DNA of 20,293 bases from Cudoniella acicularis (GCA_013054445.1 JAAMPI010001072.1:1-20293), one strand, 5' to 3'. Positions 8,997 to 19,208 are shown, numbered from the stretch's first letter. The notes: generated by a model from the sequence alone, not told the origin. Made by a program: numbers and translations.

Positions 8997-11311
8997 TTAC
9001 TGATTCCAATTCTCTCCCAGACACCTTCCGACACGATTAGAGTGTTTCAAAACCAGCTTAATTGAGCCCAATAATTTTATAATCAAGATTGGTATCGAAA
9101 TCGTATTTCTCTGCGTATATATTCGTTGAAGAGCTAATGTCTGTGGAGTCCAATCTTTCAAAGGCACATAGTCGCGACCTGAATCGAGCGACGTATAATG
9201 GGTTCGTTTCTTAGCGTCCACGAATTTCAATATTTCGCCATCTAAGTCGTCTGCCAATTGCACCTCTAGGGTTCCCTTGATAGCCGGGATGAGAAGGACG
9301 AGGTGACCACCTTTCACTGCCCCGAAAGGACCTATTCCAGCAGGTGTGCACTCGACGTGGAAAATTCGTTCTCGTTCCGAATTGAGACAAAATTTAAAAT
9401 CGAACTCAGAAGGCTCCAGCTTTGCCGTGACTGAGGCCCATGACTAGCTAGGTGCAATATATTTTCGTTGCGACAAGTTGCATTTTCTTTGATCTTGGAA
9501 ATGGTTATCTGGGGATGTTCTCCAGCACAGAGTTCCATAGAGAATTTCGAACCAGTGGCCAGCCAGATATGATCCGAGTCTCTGAGTGGGCATACTTGTC
9601 CGAGCGAAGCAATGTGCAATTCCCGAAAGTGCTGGCAATCGATCTTCGATATTTGTAAGGTGCCGTGCCGAGTAGTCTCTCATAATCTTCTGCCACCATA
9701 AAACAGGGATCGTCGGAGGGCTTGGAGTTGTATACGGTTGGTGAATGGCCACTTTGAAATCGCGCTCGGGAATATTAAATGGGTTTGAGACATTGCCACA
9801 CTGGCAAACCTTACCTCGAACACATTCCCACATGACTTCATCCTTAGTAAAATGGATTATCCTGGGGGATAGGGTAGCTTCTTGGAATGCCCATGGCCTG
9901 ATGGCAAGAGGTGCGTTCAGCATTGTACTTTCTTGACCGCCCAGTCCATAATGGGCAATATCTTCTTCCAGATGAACTGAGTAAGACCCGTCCTGGCATC
10001 CTTGAAAGATCGGCGACACTTGGATTGGAACAATTTCAACATCAAAAAAGCAACCAACGCTGCTATCACGTGTGTGGAGTGCACTGATCATGACCGTACC
10101 ATTCATACATATGTTACTCATTTGAGAAGACTCTCTCTCCCAATCATCTCGATCATCTTGAAGAATGCCGAGACTGTCAATCCACAAGTATTCAAATCCG
10201 AGGCGATTTGTAAGAATCATGGCGGCTTGAAATGTGCGTGGCAGCGAACCCCACTAGAGGCCTGGGAGTCTTTCTTGGAGAGTTGAAACAGTGGTGGTCA
10301 ACAGTTGACGAGTTCCCCAGCAATGGCTCAGTGTAAAATATGGAACAATGGTACTCATCAACTCGACCAGTTTCACCTGGCAGTGTTCGCCGTCGATGGA
10401 TGTAACATGCTGAAGCCGCCTTGGAGAAAATTTAAGATCTTCCAATCCACATGAATGAACTTCCATGCAAGCTTTAAGCTGCCGTCGAATAAAATCGAGA
10501 CCTTTTGGATCCAGTAGACTCTGGCAACTTTTCGCGCTTCAGAAACTGGCCGCAGGGGAAATTCGATACTGTGAAAATGTTAGCGCAGATCTTAATTCCC
10601 CAATAATAACGATTTACTTCACGACAAATCGAGAAGAAAGAAGGTTGATAAAATCAGAAGCAGGGCATGAAGAAAGTGTGGAACTCGCCATTGCCCGAGT
10701 CTTGATAAACATTAACAAGAAAGTCCGGTTTCTTGGAGGTGAAGGGATTGAGCTTCGTTAACCGCGGCAGCGACATTTAATCAAGATCTTTGTTGAGGGG
10801 ATTTTCCAATTTGAAGATAGAAAGCTGTATCGTTATTGGTCGAAGAGGTGTCTTGCTATAAAAGCCATGGTCATAACCACGTTTGTGCATGATTGGCATC
10901 GAATCCCTTGTGAGCTGCAAAAGCACACAAGCTTTCGTACAGGATCCGACTGAATGGGCATCCCGGATCTGATTTATCTTTCAGGTCTTGCAAATAAAGG
11001 GGCCAAGCGCCATTCGGATTGCTAGTGGCTGGGTTCGGGAGCTCTCGTAAGTACAAAAGCGAAGAATAATTCTTCTTGGGCGTGTCTTTTGGAGCTGAGC
11101 TGCCTCCGTCGGCCAGGAGAGATGGACCATATTCACAGTCATGGAAAACGTTGCAGATACAGGTAGGGGAGCAATGCTGCCCATTCCGTTTCCACTTCCA
11201 GGAACCCGAGGCCCAAGAGTCCAAAGGTATTTCGAAATCCTCGCTTCCAGAATGAGAAGCGGTATGGGTAAGTTTGTCGATAGATTTTGATGAGTCCTGA
11301 ACGAATAACAT
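8997..11311 (-). pseudogene. HET-domain (heterokaryon incompatibility) protein gene with five in-frame stops
   Basis: HET-domain proteins trigger fungal non-self recognition and cell death. The core (about 10568-8997) lies in one frame. It shows FTLSHCWG, LPRTFQAAMIL, FEYLWIDSLGILQDD, RPWAFQEATLSPRIIHF and WEC in canonical order, then APS-stop-SWASV, the family's PSWSWASV block with the first Trp changed to TAG (9446-9444). Another TAG at 10256-10254 precedes WGSLPRTF. A 49-nt intron (10617-10569, branch GCTAAC) joins an upstream exon that contains KPDFLVNVYQDSGNGEF and stops TAA 10779-10777 and TGA 10656-10654. TGA 10541-10539 lies just after that intron. The most distal exon (11311 to about 10941) contains DPGCPFSRIL; its junction (possible intron 10940-10856) is tentative. 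The usual SLCI is SLGI here. All stops fit single C-to-T or G-to-A changes. The natural end is TGA near 8997. Confidence 0.8.
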
Positions 11312-12060
11312 GCCGGGTCATGTGACAACCTCCCTGTGACATGACACGAGTCGACTTGACACCCACCACAAAAGCGTCAAAGCACAATCTACGCGTCGGT
11401 GAATGATGCGAAATTTCGATCAGCTTTGAGTTTCGATAGGCATGATTGTTTGCGAATGCAATGGCGATTACGATAGCAGAATAATTGAAGTTAGGAGAGA
11501 TGAGCAGAGAAGAGACGATGTCTGGTGGCAAAACGGCAAAACGAACATGCAGTAAGCGAAGTCCCACTTCTCACGGTGCTTCTCTCGTTCAGGGGTTAGG
11601 GGTTACTATTCTCAATCCAAATACACTGATACTATAATATACTTCCTCTTTAGCCTTATTAAAAATAAAAACTCTTTAAAAACTAGTTTGACTTTATAAA
11701 GAATAAATTTTTTAAGTCTAAATTCTTTTAATATTTCGATAGAAAAATGCCCTTTGTTTAAGTGTTTTGGCTATAATAGATATACGACTGTGTTTTTGCA
11801 AGATCTCGAGGAAATAGTAAGTTTTCATAATATCGATACACAGGATCCATAGTAATGTTTTATAATTATGCGGCAGGGGTTTGCACACATCGTCACGAGA
11901 CTTTTCTAGGCGCAGCCTCGGCACAGGGCCAATAGGGAAGCCATTTAATTTTAGGCCTCTCGTAAAAAGTTGGCAGCTTCCAACTTCCTGGTGAGAGTGT
12001 CTTAACTTTGCCACAACGAGCGAGCAGTTGGCCTAAGCAAAAAAAAGGAGGCGTGGGGTC
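11312..12060. other. Divergent intergenic region with an AT-rich, RIP-like core
   Basis: Lies between the HET gene (minus) and the transcription-factor gene (plus), so it should hold the latter's promoter. The part from about 11620 to 11870 is strongly AT-rich with runs of TTTAAA/TTAAT and looks like decayed repeat DNA; I could not identify an ancestor. A GGGGTTAGGGGTTA stretch at about 11592-11606 resembles two telomere-type units, but is too short to interpret. Confidence 0.4.
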
Positions 12061-13689
12061 ATGATGGATTCTTATGATCGTGACGTTCAGCCAGCGGAGT
12101 CGAAAAATTCGTCTTTCCAATTCCTTACATTCACGGACTTCAACCAAACAACGGATCGAGCAACGAAGAAAAAGGTTCGTAGCTATGTCCAGCATCAAGT
12201 GCAGAGGAAAAAGCGGAAGTCAAAACCGGGGGAGATGGCCATATTTCTAGATATCTCGCCGCTTGCGCAATCCCAAGCCAGTGCTGGTCCACCTGGAGTC
12301 CCATCAGGTCCAACGACAGTACCTCATCCCCTTACTTTAGGTGCAGGCCGCTCAGATCCATTCGCGCAGTATCCTATCAATATGGATATACGCACTCATG
12401 AATTGTTTGACCATTGTACGTCCCGTCTGCAGTGAAGATCGATAACCACTGTACCAGCTAACACTTGCTGACCGGAAGTGCATGGAAATACTTGTCCTAT
12501 GTTCAATACCTTAAGAAAGATTGGATTCTTTAGGGCAATTCTTGATGAAGCAGCATTTAGTCAGATTCTCTCGACCTCTTCTTCGCATATGATGAGCCTG
12601 AGAGATCCAGAGAAAGCCGAAAATCCGGAAGCCATTGTGTTATCTTCCGAGGCAATCCGGTCTATCAACAGAAGAATCACTGACCCGGTGCTGGGCACCA
12701 GCGATGGAGTTATCTTTGCAATTATTTCTTTTGCTTGCCATGCTGTTCGTGACCTCAGATCAACAATCTATATCTTGACATTTAGTGGGGCTACTTGACT
12801 AATCATTTGTAGGTCATGTTCAATGATGTTCAGGGCACTTTGACCCATTTCAATGGTCTAGAGGCGATCATTCATCGGAGGGGTGGCTTGGATGCTTTGG
12901 GGTCTAATCCTGTGTTACGTATAGTATTATTCTGGTAAGCTAAAATCCCAATGCTCAGATCCCCGTTCTGAATATTGAGCCGTTGCCAGGATCGACGTCA
13001 ACACGGCATTTCTTCACGACCGCTGTCCTCGCTTCCCAGCTCCTGAGGATATACTACCCAAAGCCAATATTGAAGTTTTGGCCCTACATTCTCCCCACCC
13101 AATGCTGGAGGCTTGTATCGATGAACAAGTGGTATCTGTCATGTCTGAGTTACTTGTCTTGAATCAGCTTATTTTGAGCGAATTGGCAGTCCGAGATATG
13201 TGGGATGACGGTGTCTTCGCAGGTTTGCATATCGTTCCTATTATGAGCAAGCTTCTATGTATTCGTCAAGAGCCTTGTGAGCATGGTCCTGTATTTGCAA
13301 GACAAAAGGCTTGCAGGATTGGTGCCCTGCTATACCTGGCGGCCATTCGGCGCAGCTTTGGCGTCCATCTTGCACCAGATATCCATATCCCGAAGCTCAA
13401 ACATGCCATAACCACCTGGGTTGAACTGAATATGGATGGGACAAATCCATTGATACTTTGGTTACTTGTGATTGGTGGCGCTCAGTCCCTCGGGCATCAG
13501 GATAATGGCTGGTTTGTCTCCGCAACTGTGAATATTATTGTACGTCTGCAGCTTAGTGCTTGGGAGGAGTTGATGAATTCTGTGCGTAGCGTTTTGTGGG
13601 TAGAGGGAATCCTTCAGGTCGAGTGCAGCGAATTCCACAGGAAAATATCTTCAGAAGCAAGTAATTTGTTTGGACTACTCTTCTCATGA
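12061..13689 (+). CDS. Fungal transcription-factor-domain protein without a visible zinc cluster (480 aa)
   Basis: The best preserved gene here. Exons are 12061-12415, 12479-12744, 12813-12934 and 12990-13689, totalling 1443 nt (480 aa plus stop). Introns are 63, 68 and 55 nt with GT-AG ends; the second donor is a weak GTTCGT. The N-terminus contains FQFLTFTDF and a basic stretch, KKKVRSYVQHQVQRKKRKSK, a likely nuclear localisation and DNA-contact region. LGAGRSDPFAQYPI, HELFDH, NTCPMF, GLEAIIHRRGGLD and LFWIDVNTAF are hallmarks of a fungal-specific family related to the C-terminal regulatory domain of Zn2Cys6 factors (Fungal_trans_2-like). No Cys6 cluster is encoded. Such proteins may act as co-regulators, or be diverged factors. 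Two ATGs open the frame; the first is used. It converges with the dehydrogenase (148 bp between stop codons), so the two do not share a promoter. No lesion seen. Confidence 0.85.
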
Positions 13690-13836
13690 TTGAACATCCA
13701 GGAAGGCATGGATCATAACATTTAGCTAACAATGAAATCGCTCAAGTCAACTCTCAATTCATTTCTCGCAACGATTCATTTACTGCAAATCTCCCTCCGA
13801 AAGCTCACTCATAGGAAATCCCAACTGGTGACTTTC

Positions 13837-14830
13837 TCAGTCATTTCCAACTTTTACCACTACCTTTCCAGTCGCACCCCCTTCCTCCATAAACTTATGC
13901 GCCTCTGCAATCTCCTCAAATCGAAACACCTTTGATGGCTTAGCCTTATACCGCCCCTCCTTCACCTCATCCGCGATTTTCTGCAATGGCACATCCGAAA
14001 CTGGAAATCCCGGCAACCCGAAATGGGGACTGGCAAACAAGCTGAAATGCACACCGCTCGGCATTTGTAAAAGAGGGTTGAAATCGGCTATTGGCGCGAG
14101 CCCTCCCAACCAGCCACCCAAACAAACGCGGCCTCCTCGTCTCACGATAGCAAGAGAATCAAGAAGGGTGCTATTCCCCACGAGATCGAGCACTGTGTCA
14201 ATGGTTTTCTTCTCCGGGAGTCTCGCTGATAGGTCAGGGCCTTCCAGCTCCACGCGTTGCACACCCAAGCTGTAGAGCTTTGGCGCCCGGTCCAAATTTC
14301 GTGTTGTGGCAATGACTTTCGCACCCAAATTAACAGCAAGATTAATAGACGCCTGACCAAGACTCGAAGTTCCTCCCCTCACAAGCAATGTCTGGCCACT
14401 GGCGAGTTCCAGATTCCGGAAGATAAACGACCAAGCAGTGGCATACGACTCCGGAAGAGCAGCCAGTTCCTCCCAGCTCAGATCCGAATTGATGGCAGTG
14501 ACATTGTCGGCTGGTACACGCGTGTACTCGGCGTAGCTTCCCGGGATCGTCCGTCCCATTCCTCCCATGAGAGCGGCAACTTTAGTGCCGGGTAGGAATA
14601 ATGTTGATGGCTCGTTGGGGGGACTGGAGTGCACCGTTCCGAACGCATTCGATGCCGCTGACGGGGGCGATCTCGGCCCATTCGCCTTTGCGCATGTGAA
14701 TTTCGGCGTGGTTGAGACCGAAGGCTTGGATTTTGATGACGACGTGGCCTGGTAATGGTTCCGGGATGGGGAAGTCTTTGAAGATGTAGGTGGAGGGCTG
14801 GCCGGGGTTGGAGAGGACGATGGATTTCAT
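13837..14830 (-). pseudogene. Quinone oxidoreductase-like medium-chain dehydrogenase, single-base frameshift
   Basis: A single-exon NAD(P)H-dependent oxidoreductase of the zinc-independent MDR/quinone reductase group. It begins MKSIVLSNPG, then PLPGHVVIKIQAFGLNHAE (ADH_N domain) and PVSGIEC. It continues in another frame with FLPGTKVAALMGGMGRTIPG, SYAEYTRVP, the nucleotide-binding loop VRGGTSSLGQA, RRGGRVCLGGWLGG and the C-terminal ATGKVVVKVG. The frame change is at about 14642-14643: one extra base turns the expected GTCGG into GTTCGG just after SGIEC. Total length is 994 nt; removing one base gives exactly 330 codons plus stop, the usual family size, so everything else is conserved. Zinc-binding residues are absent, as expected for this group. 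Either a recent null allele or an assembly indel. The physiological substrate is unknown. Confidence 0.85.
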
Positions 14831-15806
14831 ATTGTGGTGATATTTTGATATTGGTTTGGGTGTCTTGTTTTTGTTGATCTGGAATTTTGAAGATGAATTG
14901 GAACTGCTCTGGCTACAAGACGGTAGGTATTGGGAAGAGAGGATAATTATACACATTTCTCATGAACAAGAAATTCTTCCTTGCCAACATCATGCTTCAA
15001 TGGCCTGAGATGGAAACAGTTTACATGGGCGAGTAGAGGAGCACATTTTCCGCATCGGGAATAGCTGTCTGGAAAAAGCAAGCACGCCGGAAGTTGTTCG
15101 CAGGGACTCTTGTCTTGTACTACCTGCACTCTGCTTATAAATCCGGGGAATGAAGTTCGGCTTGTCGAAGCGTTGCAGCTCATGCATCTCCAGGGCAGCA
15201 CATTTCACGTTTTGGGTTTAGCGGGTTCTCAAATCAGTGATCACTAGAGTACGTCATTTTCACCCGGCCCACCGATAGGACTTGCAGTCTAACTGAATAA
15301 TTATATTGCCGGGTCCAGAAGACCCGTCAACTTTTCCCCTTCCTTAACCAAGGATTGCGGACATTTACCTCCGCGCAGTCCTCGCCGAGTGAGGGTCATT
15401 GTGAGGGAGACTCTAGGCTTGACTACTAGACCACAGGGATTAAAATCACAATGTTTGACTTGAAACTGCAAAACATGCCTAATACCCTACATATGACTCC
15501 ACTGTCTGAATCGGGCAAGCATTGGTGCATTCTCCAAGGGGGTGGGATTACGTGTTCTACCAACTAACAAATCATCTGGGTAACGAATGAATACGGATAT
15601 TGGGCTTAAAATATATCTGCTACCTACACCGTGTCATTGTGCCACCATCCCGAGACCCTCCGGCGTCCTGCACAAAAGGGACGTGTGCCTAAATCTTGGA
15701 ATATACCACCCATGCTACAGTCCTAAAGTATACCTCAAAGAAACCCCGAAAGGACCTTGAAGGTGACTTTCGTAGGGGCGACACCCACTTCGTCCAGTGC
15801 TTCAAC
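14831..15806. other. Intergenic region upstream of the dehydrogenase
   Basis: About 980 bp between the dehydrogenase start and the 3' end of the DUF1996 gene, both on the minus strand. It should contain the dehydrogenase promoter. No coding sequence is supported. The small frames present (84 and 72 codons) overlap each other and show no family features. A short hairpin, CGGGTC-N5-GACCCG, lies at 15310-15326. Confidence 0.45.
15357..15374. promoter_or_regulatory. CGG-N10-CCG inverted motif (possible Zn2Cys6 factor site)
   Basis: GCGGA and TCCGC form perfect 5-bp inverted arms around 8 nt, giving CGG-N10-CCG spacing as bound by some Zn2Cys6 dimers. It lies about 530 bp upstream of the dehydrogenase start. 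It is a motif match only and could occur by chance. Confidence 0.25.
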
Positions 15807-17100
15807 CTATTGGACTGCCATGCCGCCAGGGAGTTCCTTGAGCCCTAAAGCACATGTCAGGCATAACTTCTAGCAATGAAGAAATTATACATACAAGTAT
15901 CTGTACCAGTATTCTCCACGGCTTGCTGTGACTTGGTGCATTTAATAGCATCATCGCCGGATTGCAATTTCAGAACAGGGCAGGTCTCGCTAAAGCAATC
16001 TTTTCCAAGAGCATCCATGGCGCGCTGAAGGGCGCCTTCTTTCCAGCCAAAGAGGTAGTCGCCGTGCGCACCATATCCAGTACTGTGTCCAAAGTCAGTA
16101 GTGAAACACATAGACGATAGGAAGGGAGGACTAACGGATCTCCAAAGCTATATACGAGAGGCTGCTTGCCGTTCTTATAGTACGCAGGATCAGCGAACCC
16201 CGATGTATCGTACATAATCTCGTACATGACTTGAGGGATTCGAACGGGATGAGTGCTTGGGCATTTGTCGCCCGCGAGCGCTGCGCCTGGGGCATAAGCC
16301 ACATGGCTTTTGTGATCGGGGCTGTCTAAATTCTTTCCATCCCAGCATGAAGGGAAGATGACAGTAGCGCGGATACCACCCGGGCACGGCGTCTTGGGGA
16401 ACTCAGCTGTGTCTTTAGAGCTGCAAGGGGCACCGCTACCGCCACTCATACGCTCGTTTTTAGCAAGGCAACGATGGCAGATAGCGAGGCTTCCGCTTTG
16501 CTTGGCACGGAGCATTGGATCACCCGTTAGCATTCGGAAACCCTTCAAGATTTTTGTCAGACTAGGCCAGTAGCGTATGTTCCATTTAACTTACAGGGTT
16601 CATCACCGTCACTTTTTTTATTACTGCCGCTGAAAGGGTGCATATAATATATAGTGAGTCCTCCATCCTGCTCCAGTAAAGTGCCGTTCAAGCGACCGTT
16701 CGCCATCTGTGGAACTCGCTTGAAGTGCCGTTCTCAGGAGATTGGAAGTAGATAGAGGCAGTCCAATAGTTGCTGAAATCTTCAGTCATTTTGCAGGATG
16801 TGCATTTAGATGCCGTAGACGGATCGACCATCGAAGAGTCCATCTGGGGTATTGCAGTTAGCGGTTGTCTTAACCCATAATGACGGGTAGATATCATACA
16901 GTGGCATTGAAAGAGCTTCCCCCAACGACTTGATGCATATGCGACGACGGTATCGCTCCAGGGTTGACAAGAGGGTCGGTACGCTGGATGACGAGTTGAG
17001 AGCAGCCAAACCGAAGGAAATCTGATCCTTTAGCAGATCCTGTTTGGGCAGAAGCATATTGCGCAAGTAGCGCAACGAGCGCGAGTGCTGGCCAAACCAT
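15807..17100 (-). pseudogene. Secreted DUF1996 protein, five exons, two compensating single-base indels
   Basis: DUF1996 proteins are secreted fungal proteins of unknown role. Exons: 17100-16900, 16843-16595, 16542-16136, 16082-15895 and 15844-15807, totalling 1083 nt (360 aa plus stop); all introns are GT-AG and 50-56 nt. Residues 1-18 (MVWPALALVALLAQYASA) are a signal peptide. Family motifs run in order: SSHMHQVVGGSSFNAT, CTSCKMTEDFSNYWTA, GFRMLTGDP, FPSCWDGKNLDSPDHKSHVA, HPVRIPQVMYE, YGAHGDYLFGW, and the terminal WLKELPGG. In exon 2 the expected NGTFKRVPQM lacks one T near 16723-16724, and an A7 tract at about 16609-16615 has one A too many before the conserved VTVMNP. The two errors cancel in length, but the stretch between is out of frame and meets TGA at 16690-16688. 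Both are homopolymer-length changes, so assembly error is a real alternative to a dead gene. Confidence 0.8.
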
Positions 17101-17189
17101 AGTTCGTAGAGGTTGAAGTTGGATGTAAGTAAGATAGGGAAGACGTCAACTGTTCAACTGTTCGCTTCTATCACAGCAGGTCCGAGTCG

Positions 17190-17195
17190 TTTATA
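17190..17195 (-). promoter_or_regulatory. Candidate TATA box of the DUF1996 gene
   Basis: TATAAA on the minus strand about 90 bp upstream of the DUF1996 ATG, in a suitable position for a core promoter. Motif match only. Confidence 0.35.
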
Positions 17196-17199
17196 CTAA

Positions 17200-17909
17200 G
17201 CAGATCGCCCTATTTTGGTCATTTTCCCTATCTCGATCAGTGCTACCTTCTTTAATGAGCGACAAATTAACTTAAAATAAAATTTAAATTAGCTGTATGA
17301 ATCCATTAATGAGCATCACAACGGCAGTAGAGAGCACCAATTGAGTGAGCAGCATTCGTTCTCAACATAGCCAATGAGCGTGTGAGAAAATAATTAAACC
17401 CGGAAACTTTATATATAGGCTCTATCTTTTGATACCACTGATTTTGAGCAAATCTAGCATTTATTCAGTTCTTTGATGAAGTATTTCTACTAATTATTGT
17501 CTCATTCGATTCTAGTGAAAGTCTTCGATGCTCCAAACACACCATTCTCCTCCAGTTAGAAACATTACGAAGGTTTGTCAAGATTTTGCCCTAGAATTAG
17601 GGACGACATATCCTCGAGAATTGCCAGCGCTGGAAACCGTTTAGGGAGAATATTAGCTTGGATCGGGAACTCCTTGAACGCTTCGGGTAAAGGGACCTGA
17701 TTAATTCGGTAGCGCACCCTATCGGCACTTGCGAATGCTTCAATCAGGAAACGACGCATAATTTATGCTTATCCGAAGGTTGAGGATCACAGGTCCGTAA
17801 GTGAGACTTATGATTGGCCCACATGGAAGTTAATTTCATAGAAATGGGCAATGTTAGAAGCTCGATCCGAGGCCGACTATGTGGCGCAAAAGTCAGAACC
17901 CGGCACATA
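17200..17909. other. Intergenic region upstream of DUF1996
   Basis: The left part is AT-rich and likely includes the DUF1996 upstream region. A 64-codon minus-strand frame at 17759-17565 (starting MRRFLIEAFASADRVRYRIN) has normal-looking composition, but no family match or splice context that I can support. I do not annotate it as a gene. Confidence 0.4.
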
Positions 17910-17929
17910 CTCGAGATCCCGCTTGAATG
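17910..17929 (+). repeat. Left terminal inverted repeat of the Fot1-type relic
   Basis: Twenty bases beginning CTCGAGATCCCGC, preceded by TA. Eighteen of 20 positions match the reverse complement of the right end. Confidence 0.7.
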
Positions 17930-18650
17930 CACGCCCCACCTGAATACACGCTTTTTCGCAACATAACTCACTAACTTTAAACACTCATAAAATAACCCAC
18001 GAAGAGTGTATATAGAAGGCGCTAGCTGAATTAGAGAGCTCTTTAAAGCTTAATTACGCTACGATAGCTAGAAAGTACGAATTAGACCGCTCTACACTGT
18101 CCTGACACGCTAGAGGTAATACCACCTCTAGGGGGGAGGCCTACTCCGAGTACTACTAATGTCTCACAAACGCTTAAGAACACCTCCTTATTGGTCAGAT
18201 TAATCGTCTTACTAAACTGAGGATCCCTTTAATGAGTTAGATAGTTAGGAACTTTATAGAAGAGATTATAGGACATAAGATAAAGAACTAGATAAGCTAG
18301 TTTTACTATTACTATTAAAAGTAAGCTAAAGAGCTTATACTTATATAATATTGATAATTTATATATTAAGAGTAAATATAGCCCAACTTATAAACTATTC
18401 TATAACTTAGTTAAGTGCTTTTTCTTATTAATTTCTTATATTATAAATAAATTAGTTACTAATATATATTTTACTCTAGTTATTATAAGCCTTTAAAGAT
18501 AACTATAGATCTTTAAGAAGAGTATTTAATTTTCTTGTATTCTAATATATCTACTATTAATATATCTCTGGTTTAAATAAATAATTATCTTTTATAGTTA
18601 TTTAATAATAAATATTTAAAGTAGGTAGTTGATTTAGTGGGGTAAGTTCG

Positions 18651-18670
18651 TATTCAAGCGGGAACTCGAG
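18651..18670 (-). repeat. Right terminal inverted repeat of the Fot1-type relic
   Basis: Reads CTCGAGTTCCCGC on the minus strand and is followed by TA at 18671-18672. It pairs with the left repeat at 17910-17929. Confidence 0.7.
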
Positions 18671-19208
18671 TACAGCAGACGTGTTCCGATACGCTCACCA
18701 ATTATAAGTTTCGCTACTAGAACCTATAGAGCTAACACTTCAACACAACTTAATCCATGAATTAATTACGAACTGCGACCTCTGAAAATAAAGCTCTATA
18801 TAATAGCTCCAATTCTAGTAGTATTGCGTTAAGAACGCCCTATCGAGATTTGAATCTAGGGCGCTGATACCCTTAATATATACCAAAAGTAGGGCCCTGG
18901 GGGGTAGGGGCGCACCCCATGAGCTCTGCCCCTGAGCCCCCGAATAAGCAATCCCTGGAAGGGCCCAACCTTGTGCGATAAGTAGATATATTTCCTTCCT
19001 ACCAAAAATAATATCTTGTCTTGAAAATGATAGGTAAATCATTTAGTAAACAGAATAAAAGAAAAATATACTTTAGTGATTAAAACTCTTAAAGATTTCA
19101 AATCGTAGATAGATGGAAGGGTTAAAAGGAGTTCGCTTAGCATGCTTCGTCACAGTTCGGCGTTTCTTCGGCTCGGTAAGGCTGAGTTCAATACACACAA
19201 ATTTAGCC
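18671..19208. other. Gene-free region with a hairpin and a small GC-rich island
   Basis: A perfect 7-bp inverted repeat, CGCCCTA at 18836-18842 and TAGGGCG at 18857-18863, encloses 14 nt. On the minus strand the loop contains ATTCAAATC, which resembles a Pol III B box with one G-to-A change, so a decayed tRNA-like element is possible but unproven. A GC-rich stretch (about 18892-18970) stands out from the AT-rich surroundings. No gene is supported. Confidence 0.35.

Larger units (their letters stand above)
17910..18670 (+). mobile_element. Fot1/pogo-type DNA transposon relic with TIRs and TA flanks
   Basis: The ends form terminal inverted repeats: left CTCGAGATCCCGCTTGAATG at 17910-17929, right the complement of CTCGAGTTCCCGCTTGAATA at 18651-18670. 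They differ at two of 20 positions. Each is flanked by TA (17908-17909 and 18671-18672), the target duplication of Tc1/mariner/pogo elements. Inside, from about 18007 on the plus strand, a decayed transposase reads ALAELESSLKLNYATIARKY, ELDRSTLS-stop-HARGNTTSRG, HLLIGQINRLTKL and IVRNFIEEIIGHKI, matching the CENP-B/psq-type HTH of Fot1 transposases. SLYLYNIDNLYIKSKYSPTY follows near 18340-18400. The remainder is very AT-rich, and the catalytic DDE core is not recognisable. At about 761 bp it is well below full Fot1 length (about 1.9 kb), so it is internally deleted as well as mutated. Confidence 0.75.

Noticed and set aside
11592..11606. Interstitial telomere signal (GGGGTTAGGGGTTA)
   Set aside because: Only about two units; too short to be distinguished from chance.
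13732..13935. Plus-strand frame of 67 codons after the transcription-factor gene
   Set aside because: Mostly antisense to the dehydrogenase C-terminus and biased by its composition.
14947..15201. Minus-strand 84-codon Cys-rich frame as a small secreted protein
   Set aside because: No signal peptide, no splice support, and a competing overlapping frame; composition alone is not evidence.
17565..17971. Two adjacent minus-strand frames as a small gene
   Set aside because: The upstream one runs into the terminal repeat of the Fot1-type element, and neither shows a recognisable family.
18815..19042. Minus-strand 75-codon frame
   Set aside because: It spans the hairpin and the GC-rich island, and no protein family features are visible.
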